A stretch of DNA of 64,000 nucleotides from Mucilaginibacter pedocola. GTDB taxonomy: Bacteria > Bacteroidota > Bacteroidia > Sphingobacteriales > Sphingobacteriaceae. Below are positions 16,597-25,426 of the stretch, in pieces (positions within the stretch are counted from its first letter, which is position 1; the number at the start of each line of letters is the position of its first letter). The position numbers and the translations under genes are program-made. Under the pieces are notes generated by a model. The model worked only from the letters and a program-made list of their open reading frames with translations, had not been told where the DNA came from and ran no database searches. The stretch is taken from assembly GCF_002013915.1 (NCBI RefSeq), contig NZ_MBTF01000037.1, forward strand, positions 186,001-250,000, written 5' to 3'.

Positions 16597-17661
16597 ATGT
16601 CACATACCCCAAAAAAATTACTGGTTACCGGGTCGTCCGGTTTAATAGGTTCAGAAGTTTGCTACCATTTTGCCGGACTTGGCTGGGAGATACACGGTGT
16701 TGATAATAACCAGCGCGCGGTATTCTTTGGTTCGCAAGGCGATACCCGCTGGAACCAAAACCGCATCCAAACAGACCTTGGTGCTAAATTCATCCACCAT
16801 GAGGTAGACATTCGCGACCGCGCCGGAGTACTTGCCCTGATGAAGGAAGTAAAGCCCGATGCAATTGTGCATACCGCCGCCCAGCCATCGCATGATAGGG
16901 CAGCAGCTATCCCTTTTGATGATTTTGATACCAACGCCGTGGGTACGCTTAACCTGTTAGAAGCCGTTAGGCAGGTATGCCCCGAATCGCCTTTTGCGCA
17001 CATGAGCACCAATAAGGTTTATGGCGATAGGCCAAACACTATAGAACTGGTAGAAAAAGAAACACGCTGGGACTATGCCGACCCTGCCTACGCGGATGGT
17101 ATTACCGAAGAGTTTTCTATCGACCAAAGCAAGCACTCGCTGTTCGGTGCATCAAAAGTAGCTGCCGATATTATGGTGCAAGAGTATGGCCGTTATTTTG
17201 GCATACCAACCTGCTGCCTGCGCGGTGGCTGCCTTACCGGGCCAAACCACTCGGGTGTAGAACTTCATGGCTTTTTAAGCTACCTGGTAAAATGCAACGT
17301 AGAAGGCCGTGAATACAAAGTATTTGGTTACAAAGGCAAACAGGTGAGGGATAATATACACTCGTACGATGTGGCCAGTTTTATTGATGCCTTTATTGCT
17401 GCACCACGTATTGCCGAGGTTTATAATATTGGCGGTGGCCGCGCCAATTCCTGCTCAATTTGGGAGGCCTTCAGCATTGCCGAAAAATTTACCGGCAAAA
17501 AACAGGTTTACACCTACATTGACGAGAACCGCATAGGCGACCACATGTGCTACATCTCTAACCTCGATAAAATGCGTGCGCATTACCCTAACTGGGATAT
17601 CACCATATCGCTGGAAGAAACCATCAGGCAAATAGTTGCCGCACAAGGCACTCATATATAA
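16597..17661 (+). CDS. NAD-dependent epimerase/dehydratase (SDR), CDP-paratose 2-epimerase-like
   Basis: 354 residues from the ATG at 16597 (a TTG at 16582 is less likely). The cofactor motif is TGSSGLIGS (residues 11-19). The active-site set is MSTNK (136-140) and FGASK (183-187): the usual YxxxK Tyr is Phe183, while Lys187 is kept. GGCLTGPNHSG is shared with CDP-tyvelose/paratose epimerases and related extended SDRs. It probably makes a modified nucleotide sugar for this locus. Because Tyr is missing, either another residue takes over the acid/base role or the reaction differs from standard SDR chemistry. Confidence 0.8.
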   Translation: MSHTPKKLLVTGSSGLIGSEVCYHFAGLGWEIHGVDNNQRAVFFGSQGDTRWNQNRIQTDLGAKFIHHEVDIRDRAGVLALMKEVKPDAIVHTAAQPSHDRAAAIPFDDFDTNAVGTLNLLEAVRQVCPESPFAHMSTNKVYGDRPNTIELVEKETRWDYADPAYADGITEEFSIDQSKHSLFGASKVAADIMVQEYGRYFGIPTCCLRGGCLTGPNHSGVELHGFLSYLVKCNVEGREYKVFGYKGKQVRDNIHSYDVASFIDAFIAAPRIAEVYNIGGGRANSCSIWEAFSIAEKFTGKKQVYTYIDENRIGDHMCYISNLDKMRAHYPNWDITISLEETIRQIVAAQGTHI

Positions 17662-17670
17662 TATTACGGT

Positions 17671-18777
17671 TTGAAACTGTTAACCTATCAGCCATTCTCG
17701 TTATACTCAAACGGTGGGGGCAACCGCATACTCCGCCGTTTGTTTAAGGGGCACGAGGCGGATGTCGCTTCGTTATTGGTGGAAGAAAACCCGCTGCACC
17801 CGCGCGAAGGTGCCATCCACGAAACTATTGTTTATGCCACGCCAATAGTTCGCAAGTGGGCACGCTGGAAGCTTCGCAACTTCCGCACCTGGCTAAGGCA
17901 TGGGCTGTACAAAGTATCAACTATAAAAAAGGTGCAGCAAGCGGCACGCAGCATACCGTATGATGTACTGCACGTGGTAGACCATGGACCCTATTCGGCA
18001 GCTTTGTGTACCGATGAGTTTTGTGGCGATAAACCGCTGTGGGTATCTTTTCACGATCATTTTTCTACCACCTATGGACTACGCGAAAACAGCGAAGTGC
18101 TTTGGAAACGTGCCAACCGCAGGCTGGTAATATCTGAAGAGATAGGAGAGGAGTACGGCCGCTTATTTGGCAAGGCCGATTACGAACTGATAACCGATGG
18201 CGTAGCCGCTGCCGAAGTAAGCGAACCGCTGGCAACAACTACAGAGCCCATTGCCGTATATTTTGCCGGCTTGCTTCACCTCGAATACATCCCGCTGTTT
18301 AAGGTATTGGCAGATGCTTTGGATATACTAAGCAAACAAGGCAAGCAGTTTAAGTTGATACTGCGCGCCACCCAATATATGCCTTTTTTAGAGAATAGGG
18401 CATTCGCAACTGATTACCGCCCCATGACGCTGAATGATGCGGAATTAAAAGGCGAACTGGACAGCAGCGCCATATTATACCTGCCCATAAAGTTTACCAA
18501 GCCCGATTTTTATTTGTACAGCCTATCTACCAAAATGGTCGGTTATTTAGGTGGCGCAGGGGCAATATTATACCATGGGCCCGATGATAGCGCAGCATGT
18601 AATTTGCTGCGGAAAAATCAGGCAGCGGTTAGCTGCGGGAATTTGGATGCAGAAAAACTTTCGGCAGATATTTTAGCGTTGTTGACCAATAAGCAAAGTA
18701 TATCGGCACAGGCCAAAATATTGGCTAAAGCACAATTTGAAATGGCAGATATACAGAGCCGTTTTTGGCAGCAATAA
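17671..18777 (+). CDS. Glycosyltransferase-like protein (GT-B)
   Basis: 368 residues starting at TTG (17671), the only candidate because an in-frame stop lies 12 nt upstream at 17659-17661. The N-terminal KLLTYQPFSLYSNGGGNRILRRLF reads like a GT4 acceptor domain; the second half has IAVYFAGLLHLEYIPLFKVLADAL and STKMVGYLGGAGAILYHGP near the donor site. It is weakly conserved, so the enzyme class is inferred from fold and context. It is the last gene of its run before a minus-strand gene interrupts. Confidence 0.65.
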   Translation: MKLLTYQPFSLYSNGGGNRILRRLFKGHEADVASLLVEENPLHPREGAIHETIVYATPIVRKWARWKLRNFRTWLRHGLYKVSTIKKVQQAARSIPYDVLHVVDHGPYSAALCTDEFCGDKPLWVSFHDHFSTTYGLRENSEVLWKRANRRLVISEEIGEEYGRLFGKADYELITDGVAAAEVSEPLATTTEPIAVYFAGLLHLEYIPLFKVLADALDILSKQGKQFKLILRATQYMPFLENRAFATDYRPMTLNDAELKGELDSSAILYLPIKFTKPDFYLYSLSTKMVGYLGGAGAILYHGPDDSAACNLLRKNQAAVSCGNLDAEKLSADILALLTNKQSISAQAKILAKAQFEMADIQSRFWQQ

Positions 18778-18802
18778 AATTATTTGAAGTTTGGCCGTGT
18801 GC

Positions 18803-18985
18803 TTAAACCTGGTATTTTCTTACTTCCTCGGTATCGATAATTTTATAGCGTGAGGTAAGGCACTTGGCGCAGAAAAAGCGATGCAAAGGGATAAAATACT
18901 GTAAAGGCTTCAACAGAAGGGGTAACGGCTTTTTGTAATGAAAGGGCTGATTGCAGTGGTCGCAATGTAAGAACGGTTTTTGCAT
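18803..18985 (-). CDS. Small zinc-ribbon-like protein
   Basis: A 60-residue protein with two CxxC pairs (Cys8/Cys11 and Cys39/Cys42), the spacing of a small zinc ribbon, joined by a hydrophobic and basic linker. It lies opposite to the flanking glycosyltransferase genes and breaks the plus-strand run. Its upstream region holds a short inverted repeat, TACTAT-GA-ATAGTA (18995-19008), just before the start codon. It may be a conserved small hypothetical; chance is possible, but four Cys in two CxxC pairs in an otherwise Cys-poor frame argues for a real gene. No function is proposed. Confidence 0.5.
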   Translation of the reverse strand: MQKPFLHCDHCNQPFHYKKPLPLLLKPLQYFIPLHRFFCAKCLTSRYKIIDTEEVRKYQV

Positions 18986-19115
18986 GTTTCTATATACTAT
19001 GAATAGTACATTTTGGTTTTAAAGTATCAAAAATTTACTTTAACCAATAGCAAAAAACGCAGGGGGATGCGCAGCTAATATCTAAAACAAGTGTAAATAT
19101 TAGCTTATAAATTTA

Positions 19116-19131
19116 GTAACATTAATGTTAC
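19116..19131. promoter_or_regulatory. Perfect 16-bp palindrome in the gap before 19208
   Basis: GTAACATTAATGTTAC reads the same on both strands. It is about 77 nt upstream of the glycosyltransferase start and about 130 nt upstream of the divergent zinc-ribbon gene, in a 222-nt AT-rich gap with no clear TAnnTTTG box. It could be an operator for a dimeric regulator. Confidence 0.35.
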
Positions 19132-19207
19132 ATAAGTGTTTTAACAGTTGAATAAATATATCCGGGTTTAGCCTTAAAAACATTGAGCTGAAACGCCCGG
19201 GAAAGCA

Positions 19208-20332
19208 ATGATAGAAGGTAACTTAAATATAGTTTTTGTATGCAGTTCGGTTGAGCCGGGGCACGATGGCGTTGGCGATTATACACGCCGGCTTGCCGCT
19301 GCTTTAATACAGGCTGGCAACCAATGCGCTATACTATCACTTAACGACAGGCAGGTGCAAAGCCCGGTTGCCACCACCCAGCAAGCCGATGGTGCCGATG
19401 TGCCGGTAATGCGCCTGCCTGCAAGCATGCCTTTTGAGCAGCGCATGGCTAAAGCCGAATGGTGGGTGGGGGCTATAAACCCACAGTGGCTTAGTTTGCA
19501 GTTTGTGCCTTTCGGTTACCATTCGCGCGGGCTTAAAATAGGTTTAAGTAAATTGCTTTCGCCCCTTGGCAAAGGCCGCCGATGGCATATCATGTTTCAC
19601 GAGCTTTGGGTGGGTATAGCTACCGAAGAAACTAAAAAGCTGCATTGGTGGGGCGCAGCTCAGCGCATGCTCATTAAATCGCTTATAAAAAATTTAAAGC
19701 CGGCTGTTATTCATACCCACACCGCTCTTTACCAAACCTTGTTAGCGCAATTAGGCTATACCGCGCAATATCTGCCCCTCTTTGGTAATATACCCGTGGT
19801 AACCAACCCAAAAGACGGCAGCTTACCGCAATATAAGCTCGATTTTGTAGTTTTTGGCAGCATACACGATAGGGCACCTATTGACGAATTTGCTGCCGAA
19901 GCTGCCGCCTATGCAAAAAAGAAAAACATACCGGTAACACTCACCATTATTGGCCGCGGAAATGCCGAGCAACAACGCTGGGCAACGGCCTGGCAAAATG
20001 CCGGTTTAACAGTGGCTATTTTGGGCGAATTGCCTGCAGAAGAGGTATCTGCCGTATTTAGTAAGGCAGATATCGGGTTATCGGCAACGGCATTGGCCGT
20101 GATAGGTAAAAGCGGTTCGTACGCGGCCATGCGGGAGCACGGGCTACCCGTAATATCGGTAAGCAAAAGCTGGACACCCCGTGGCGTAGCCAAACCCGAA
20201 ATACCCCATGGCGTGGCCGAATACGTTCCCGGTAAGTTTGAAGAGTGCGTGGCCAATAGCAAATTTGGAGGTTACGGTGTAGATGTGGATAGCGCAGCAG
20301 CTACATTTGCGCAAGCTCTCAATTCAATTTAA
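19208..20332 (+). CDS. Glycosyltransferase, GT4-like
   Basis: 374 residues. VFVCSSVEPGHDGVGDYTRRLAAAL is a typical GT4 N-terminal acceptor-domain opening; the second Rossmann half contains VTLTIIGRGNAEQQRW and a late segment SYAAMREHGLPVISVSKSW in place of the usual donor-binding Glu-rich motif. Soluble, cytoplasmic. It leads a second plus-strand run and is followed by another glycosyltransferase after 5 nt. Confidence 0.8.
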   Translation: MIEGNLNIVFVCSSVEPGHDGVGDYTRRLAAALIQAGNQCAILSLNDRQVQSPVATTQQADGADVPVMRLPASMPFEQRMAKAEWWVGAINPQWLSLQFVPFGYHSRGLKIGLSKLLSPLGKGRRWHIMFHELWVGIATEETKKLHWWGAAQRMLIKSLIKNLKPAVIHTHTALYQTLLAQLGYTAQYLPLFGNIPVVTNPKDGSLPQYKLDFVVFGSIHDRAPIDEFAAEAAAYAKKKNIPVTLTIIGRGNAEQQRWATAWQNAGLTVAILGELPAEEVSAVFSKADIGLSATALAVIGKSGSYAAMREHGLPVISVSKSWTPRGVAKPEIPHGVAEYVPGKFEECVANSKFGGYGVDVDSAAATFAQALNSI

Positions 20333-20337
20333 CACTG

Positions 20338-21492
20338 ATGAAGAAACGAAAGATATGTCTTTTTACAGCGCATTCGCCAATGGTGGGTGGGGGCGGGGCC
20401 ATACTCCGCAGCCTGGTGCCACAGTTGGATGAGCTGGAAATAATATGGGCTTATATTGGCAACGGACCGGTTGCGGGCTACGAAGAAGGCTACCTTGGCC
20501 CCGCGCTGATGGGCGGCCCAATGCTGAAGGATATTTTACAAACCCGCCGCATGCTGAGCACGGGCAATATGCCTTTTATGGATGGCCTTGTCCAAAAAAT
20601 GCTGGCGATTGATTGTGATGGTTATTGGATAGTGAGCCACAACGAGGGCTTGCGCCTTGCCATTGAATTAACCACCCGCCAAAACCAACGCCCGGTACAT
20701 ATGACGGTGCATGATGACTGGGCGGGTGCCCTCTGCGCACGATCGTTACGCTACCGCTTTATGGCCGGTGCTGCCTTAAAACTTACGGTGGAAGCCTTAA
20801 AAACACTCGAATCGTTCGACGTGATAAGCGGGGGCATGCGCGACTACTACCGCAAGCTAAGCGCTCGCCGCGGCGAAGTTTGCCACCGCTACCTGCCCGA
20901 AAGCAGCATCTTAGACGGCAGTAAACCCGATAACGGGGACACGGTTAAGGTGGGGCATATCGGCTCCCTGTATGATAAAAAAGACCTGTTTGATTTTGCA
21001 TCGCTGTTGAAAGAGTTTTACCAGCCCAAAAACAAGAAGGTGCTGCTGCAAATGTGGGGCTGCCATTTATCGGCAGCCGATGTGCCTGCAGCTTTGAAGG
21101 AAAATATCGAGTTTTTTGATACGCTCCCTGAAGAAAAGGTAGTGCCCGAACTGTCCAAATGCGATATGGTTTATTGCATGTATCCGTTGAGCAACGCGCT
21201 GCACTTGTTCTCTAAAACCAGCTTGCCAACCAAATTAAGCAGTTATTTGCAGGCGGCCCGCCCCATATTTGGCCACGGCCCTGCCGATAGCACGCTTGCC
21301 GAATTTTTGAATACCGCGCAGTTGGGCGCTATGTGGAGCGGTGGTAAACAGGAGGGCTTTGCATTGCTAAAGGCAATGGAGTATTTAGAACCCGAGCATA
21401 CCGACTGGCAAAACGCCCGCCGGCTTTACTTTGGCGAGAAGAATTTGCAGGTGATGCACAGGGCCTTAAACCCAAAAACCATCAATGAGTAA
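20338..21492 (+). CDS. Glycosyltransferase-like protein (GT-B)
   Basis: 384 residues. KICLFTAHSPMVGGGGAILRSLVPQL resembles the glycine-rich start of GT4 enzymes; VKVGHIGSLYDKKDLFDFASLL marks the second domain and FSKTSLPTKLSSYLQAARPIFGHGP the donor side. The clear E-x7-E of canonical GT4 is not evident, so this is a divergent member. It is coupled to the preceding gene. Confidence 0.7.
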   Translation: MKKRKICLFTAHSPMVGGGGAILRSLVPQLDELEIIWAYIGNGPVAGYEEGYLGPALMGGPMLKDILQTRRMLSTGNMPFMDGLVQKMLAIDCDGYWIVSHNEGLRLAIELTTRQNQRPVHMTVHDDWAGALCARSLRYRFMAGAALKLTVEALKTLESFDVISGGMRDYYRKLSARRGEVCHRYLPESSILDGSKPDNGDTVKVGHIGSLYDKKDLFDFASLLKEFYQPKNKKVLLQMWGCHLSAADVPAALKENIEFFDTLPEEKVVPELSKCDMVYCMYPLSNALHLFSKTSLPTKLSSYLQAARPIFGHGPADSTLAEFLNTAQLGAMWSGGKQEGFALLKAMEYLEPEHTDWQNARRLYFGEKNLQVMHRALNPKTINE

Positions 21493-21555
21493 AACCCGGC
21501 CGTGCGGCTGGCATTATATCGGTCATAATTAATATCTTTCGGGCACTAAACAGGT

Positions 21556-22644
21556 ATGTTAAACATAAAACCACGCGTAATTATTGGCAGTAGCAGCGTT
21601 TTTTTAGATGCCCTGCGCATTGGTGCCGCGCTAACGGTTTTGTACATACACGCTTTTGATAGGTGGTTCCCTACAAAGGCCCATTCGCCGGGGGAGCCGG
21701 GAGAACCTTCGCATGCTGCCGTTGTTATCTTCTTTGTGCTTTCGGGCTATGTTATTGCTCATACTACCATTAGCCGTAACCGCGGAGCCTTACTATACGC
21801 CCAGGCACGTTTAAGCAGGCTCACGTCTATTGTTATCCCCGCTTTGCTTATTACGGCTGTTATTGCGGTAATAGTTAAACAAGCCAACCCCGAACTATAT
21901 GCCGCCCACTCGCGCGGGTACGAATGGGTGCGCTATCTTGCTTCGGGCTTGTTTGTGAATGAGCTGTGGCTTTTTTCGGCTGCGCCGCCACTCAATGGCT
22001 CGTTGTGGAGTTTAAGTTTCGAATTTTGGTATTATACCATCTTCGGTTTGTGGTTTTTCCGCAAGGGGGGATGGAAATCGTTCATACTACCCGTATTGGC
22101 GGTACTGGTGGCAGGCCCCAAAATTATCCTGATGATGCCGGTATGGTTGGCAGGTTACCTGGCTTATATTTTACCCCGGCCTAAAACGGGTAAACCAATT
22201 GCCTGGTTGTTGGTTCTGCTGGGGCTGTTTGTTGCCTGGCTTGCCGTTACTTACATACCATTTATACCATACCGCATAGGCTATACGCCACTTTATTACG
22301 CAAACCAATTTGTGACAGATTGGGTAGTAGGCCTGTTTATCGCCGCCACGCTTTGGATATTACCCACCGGCACCGAACCGGGCACCGAACACCGTTTTGC
22401 CGGCATATTCCGCAAAGCTGCCGACCTTACTTTCCCGTTATATGTACTCCATTTCCCGCTGCTGGTTTTATGGCGAGCGCTATTTGGCTACCAGGCCAAC
22501 AATTGGGCGCAGCTATGGCAGGCGCTGACATCGGTACTGGTAGCAGCATCGGTATTGGGTATTTTGCTGGAGATGCAGCGCCCGGTTTGGGTAAAGTTTT
22601 TCAAAAAAATATTGGGCACCTCCAATTCCTCCCCCAAAAATTAA
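21556..22644 (+). CDS. Acyltransferase family 3 protein (OafA/NodX type)
   Basis: 362 residues with about ten membrane helices. The opening VFLDALRIGAALTVLYIHAFDRWF carries the conserved Arg and His of the acyltransferase 3 family, and HAAVVIFFVLSGYVIA is also characteristic. Such proteins move acetyl or succinyl groups across the inner membrane onto sugars of O-antigen or capsule. Here it would decorate the nascent polysaccharide. A 63-nt gap precedes it. Confidence 0.9.
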   Translation: MLNIKPRVIIGSSSVFLDALRIGAALTVLYIHAFDRWFPTKAHSPGEPGEPSHAAVVIFFVLSGYVIAHTTISRNRGALLYAQARLSRLTSIVIPALLITAVIAVIVKQANPELYAAHSRGYEWVRYLASGLFVNELWLFSAAPPLNGSLWSLSFEFWYYTIFGLWFFRKGGWKSFILPVLAVLVAGPKIILMMPVWLAGYLAYILPRPKTGKPIAWLLVLLGLFVAWLAVTYIPFIPYRIGYTPLYYANQFVTDWVVGLFIAATLWILPTGTEPGTEHRFAGIFRKAADLTFPLYVLHFPLLVLWRALFGYQANNWAQLWQALTSVLVAASVLGILLEMQRPVWVKFFKKILGTSNSSPKN

Positions 22645-22708
22645 GTGCTTGCGTATTATCACAATTTAATTAAATAATAAGCTGCTGATAAGCCTGTAAT
22701 TACAATTT

Positions 22709-22723
22709 CAATTATTATAATTG
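22709..22723. promoter_or_regulatory. 15-bp palindrome in an AT-rich gap
   Basis: CAATTAT-T-ATAATTG has perfect 7-bp arms, within a 158-nt gap that also repeats AATTRTA/TAATT several times before the glycosyltransferase at 22803. It could be an operator or a weak hairpin; AT-richness makes chance plausible. Confidence 0.25.
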
Positions 22724-22802
22724 TATATTCTTGCAATTATGTTAATTGATGTAATTGTTTAGCAAAAGAATGCTATCCGGCCAGGGCTTGGTTTATTTAT
22801 TT

Positions 22803-24038
22803 ATGAAGATAGTTCTGTCGCATCCCACTGGTAACGAGTTTGTACGCGGGCTTATAAAAGAGCTTTCGGCACAGGGTATGTTGGCCGAATTTGATACTAC
22901 GGTAGCAGCCAACCCATCATCGCCCTGGCTAAAACTTTTGCCGGGCAATTTGCGGCAAGAGTGGTTAAGGCGCACTTACCCCGTACCGCAAAGCCAGGTA
23001 AACTCGTACCCCTTCAGGGAGATAAGCCGTATGCTGATGCCTCGCTTAGGCTTAAAGAGTGCTGTTAAGCAGGAAACAGGCTGGGCAAGTGTTGATGCCG
23101 TATACCGCGGGTTGGATGGTATTGTGGCCAAACGCCTTCGCGGCATGGTAAACGGCAACAAGCCCGATGCTGTGTATGCTTACGAAGATGGAGCACTGCA
23201 GTCATTCGGGCGGGCAAAAAAGCAGGGTATAAATTGCCTTTATGACCTGCCTATTGGCTATTGGCGGGCTGCCCGCGAAATGCTGGGTGCCGAGCGGGAA
23301 CGCTGGCCTGATTGGGCAGCAACCCTAACCGGCCTGCGCGATTCGGAGGCTAAACTGGCCCGTAAAGACGAGGAAATAAAACTTGCCGACGCCATATTTG
23401 TGGCCAGCAGTTTTACAAAAAATACATTGAGCTACTATCCGGGTGCATTGCCGCCCGTAAGTGTGGTGCCTTATGCTTTCCCGCCTGTGGTTGGGCAAAG
23501 AGAATATAAAGCGGGCAAAGGCCCCCTGAAGCTACTTTTTGTAGGCGGCTTATCGCAACGCAAAGGCATTGCCGATATGTTTGCGGCTGTAGAAAGGTTA
23601 GGCAGCAAGGTACAGCTTACTGTAGTTGGCAGCAAACTGGTTGATAACTGCGCCGTGCTTAACGAAGCGCTGGCGAAACACCGCTACATACCCAGCCTGC
23701 CGCATGCCGGGGTTTTGAAGCTGATGCGCGAACATGATGTATTGTTGTTCCCCTCGTTGTTTGAAGGCTTTGGGCTGGTGATAACCGAAGCCATGGCGCA
23801 AGGTACGCCGGTAATTACTACCGACCGTACCGCCGGCCCCGATGTTATTACCCATGGCGAAGATGGCTGGCTGATACCCGCCGGGTCTACAGAGAAGCTT
23901 ATACAAGCCATTGAGGATATATTAGCCAGGCCTGCTATAGTTGAGCAAGCGGGGAGGGCCGCCATGAACACTGCTGCAAAAAGGACTTGGGATACTTATG
24001 GGGCCGAATTGGTGGCCGCAATTATTCGTAATAATTAA
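22803..24038 (+). CDS. Family 4 glycosyltransferase
   Basis: 411 residues from the ATG at 22803 (MKIVLSHPTGNEFVRGLIKE); a longer frame from 22755 adds 16 residues with no family match. The donor-domain signature is clear: LLFVGGLSQRKGIADM and FPSLFEGFGLVITEAMAQGT, giving the E-x7-E motif. It is a retaining GT-B enzyme using a nucleotide sugar, at the cytoplasmic membrane face. It is followed by the Wzy-like gene after 30 nt. Confidence 0.9.
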   Translation: MKIVLSHPTGNEFVRGLIKELSAQGMLAEFDTTVAANPSSPWLKLLPGNLRQEWLRRTYPVPQSQVNSYPFREISRMLMPRLGLKSAVKQETGWASVDAVYRGLDGIVAKRLRGMVNGNKPDAVYAYEDGALQSFGRAKKQGINCLYDLPIGYWRAAREMLGAERERWPDWAATLTGLRDSEAKLARKDEEIKLADAIFVASSFTKNTLSYYPGALPPVSVVPYAFPPVVGQREYKAGKGPLKLLFVGGLSQRKGIADMFAAVERLGSKVQLTVVGSKLVDNCAVLNEALAKHRYIPSLPHAGVLKLMREHDVLLFPSLFEGFGLVITEAMAQGTPVITTDRTAGPDVITHGEDGWLIPAGSTEKLIQAIEDILARPAIVEQAGRAAMNTAAKRTWDTYGAELVAAIIRNN

Positions 24039-24068
24039 CTATTTTTAGCTTTTAATTCATTAGCATTA

Positions 24069-25418
24069 ATGAGTACCGTTCTCGATAACAATACCTCGGT
24101 AATAGGCCGCAACACTGCCCTCAATATAGGCAGCCGCATAAACCATGTGGCTATTGTTGAATCGCTGAAAAAAGGTATCTGGTTTTATTTTATCCTGCTC
24201 ATTATAGAGGGGGGGCTGCGTAAATGGGCGTTCCCATCGCTTGCTACGCCATTGCTGGTAGTGCGCGACCCGGTGGCCATTTGGCTGCTGTGGACGGCCT
24301 GGCGCGCAGGCTACCTGCCCGCCAATAACCACTTCTACATCATGCTGTTTATTGGCTTCTGCGGTATGTTTGCGGCCATTACGGTAGGGCACCATAGTTT
24401 ACTGGTGGCCTGTTATGGCGGCAGGATATTGCTTTTCCATTTCCCGCTTATATTTTTGATAGGCAAAATATTTGATGCCGACGATGTGCTTTACATGGGT
24501 AAGATAGTTTTATGGATGTCTGTACCTATGTTTCTGCTCATTGTAGCCCAGTTTTACAGCCCGCAGTCTGCTTTCGTGAATAAAGGTATCGGTGCCGATT
24601 CGCAGGGCGGGGGCTTTAGCGGGGCTTTGGGTTATTTCAGGCCGCCGGGTACTTTTTCTTTCACCACGGGTAATACACAATTCTTCTCGCTGGTGGCGGT
24701 ATTTGTAGTTTATTTTTGGCTGAACGTTGAGAAGGTTAACCGTGTGCTGCTCATTGCAGCTACTGTAGCCATGATAGGCTCTATCCCAATTTCCATTAGT
24801 CGTGGTTTGCTTATACAAACCATACTAACGGGCGCATTTGCGCTGGCATCGCTCTCGCGTACCCCAAAACTTTTGGGCCGTATGTTTGGTGCTGCAATAG
24901 GCCTGGTTATTATTATGGCCCTGTTAAGTAACCTGCCGTTTTTCAGCAAGGCCATCGAGGCATTGACCTCCCGTTTCGATACCGCAAAACAAAGCGAGGG
25001 TAGTATTGATAATACCATTATTAATCGCATAGGTGCCAGTATAATGGAGCCCTTTACCAATGGCGACCTGCCCTTTTTTGGTTTCGGCATAGGCATGGGT
25101 ACCAACGCGGGTGCAAGGCTGCTTATCGGTCGTAGTGACGTGTTCCTGATAGCCGAGGGCGAATGGGGCCGTCTTATTGGCGAACTGGGTGCAATTTTTG
25201 GTGTTGCTGCTATTATAGTACGCTTGCAGTTAAGCATAAAAATGGCCATACACGCTTATAAAAAATTGCGAATGAACGATGTATTGCCATGGTTAATGGT
25301 GAGCGTTAGCTTCCAGGCCGTTGCGCAGGGGCAATGGGCACAACCAACCGCACTTGGCTTTGGTATAATTATGGGCGGGCTAACCATTGCAGCCATTAAA
25401 CGGCCCGCAACAGCATAA
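24069..25418 (+). CDS. O-antigen polymerase/ligase-like membrane protein (Wzy-like, copy 1)
   Basis: 449 residues with about ten to eleven hydrophobic helices and a larger periplasmic loop in the C-terminal half (about 290-360), the layout of the Wzy/WaaL fold. Sequence conservation in this family is low, so polymerase versus ligase cannot be decided. Its position among glycosyltransferases supports polymerisation of lipid-linked repeats. This is the first of three such proteins in the window (also 37043 and 49242). Confidence 0.8.
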   Translation: MSTVLDNNTSVIGRNTALNIGSRINHVAIVESLKKGIWFYFILLIIEGGLRKWAFPSLATPLLVVRDPVAIWLLWTAWRAGYLPANNHFYIMLFIGFCGMFAAITVGHHSLLVACYGGRILLFHFPLIFLIGKIFDADDVLYMGKIVLWMSVPMFLLIVAQFYSPQSAFVNKGIGADSQGGGFSGALGYFRPPGTFSFTTGNTQFFSLVAVFVVYFWLNVEKVNRVLLIAATVAMIGSIPISISRGLLIQTILTGAFALASLSRTPKLLGRMFGAAIGLVIIMALLSNLPFFSKAIEALTSRFDTAKQSEGSIDNTIINRIGASIMEPFTNGDLPFFGFGIGMGTNAGARLLIGRSDVFLIAEGEWGRLIGELGAIFGVAAIIVRLQLSIKMAIHAYKKLRMNDVLPWLMVSVSFQAVAQGQWAQPTALGFGIIMGGLTIAAIKRPATA

Positions 25419-25426
25419 GCTTGCTA

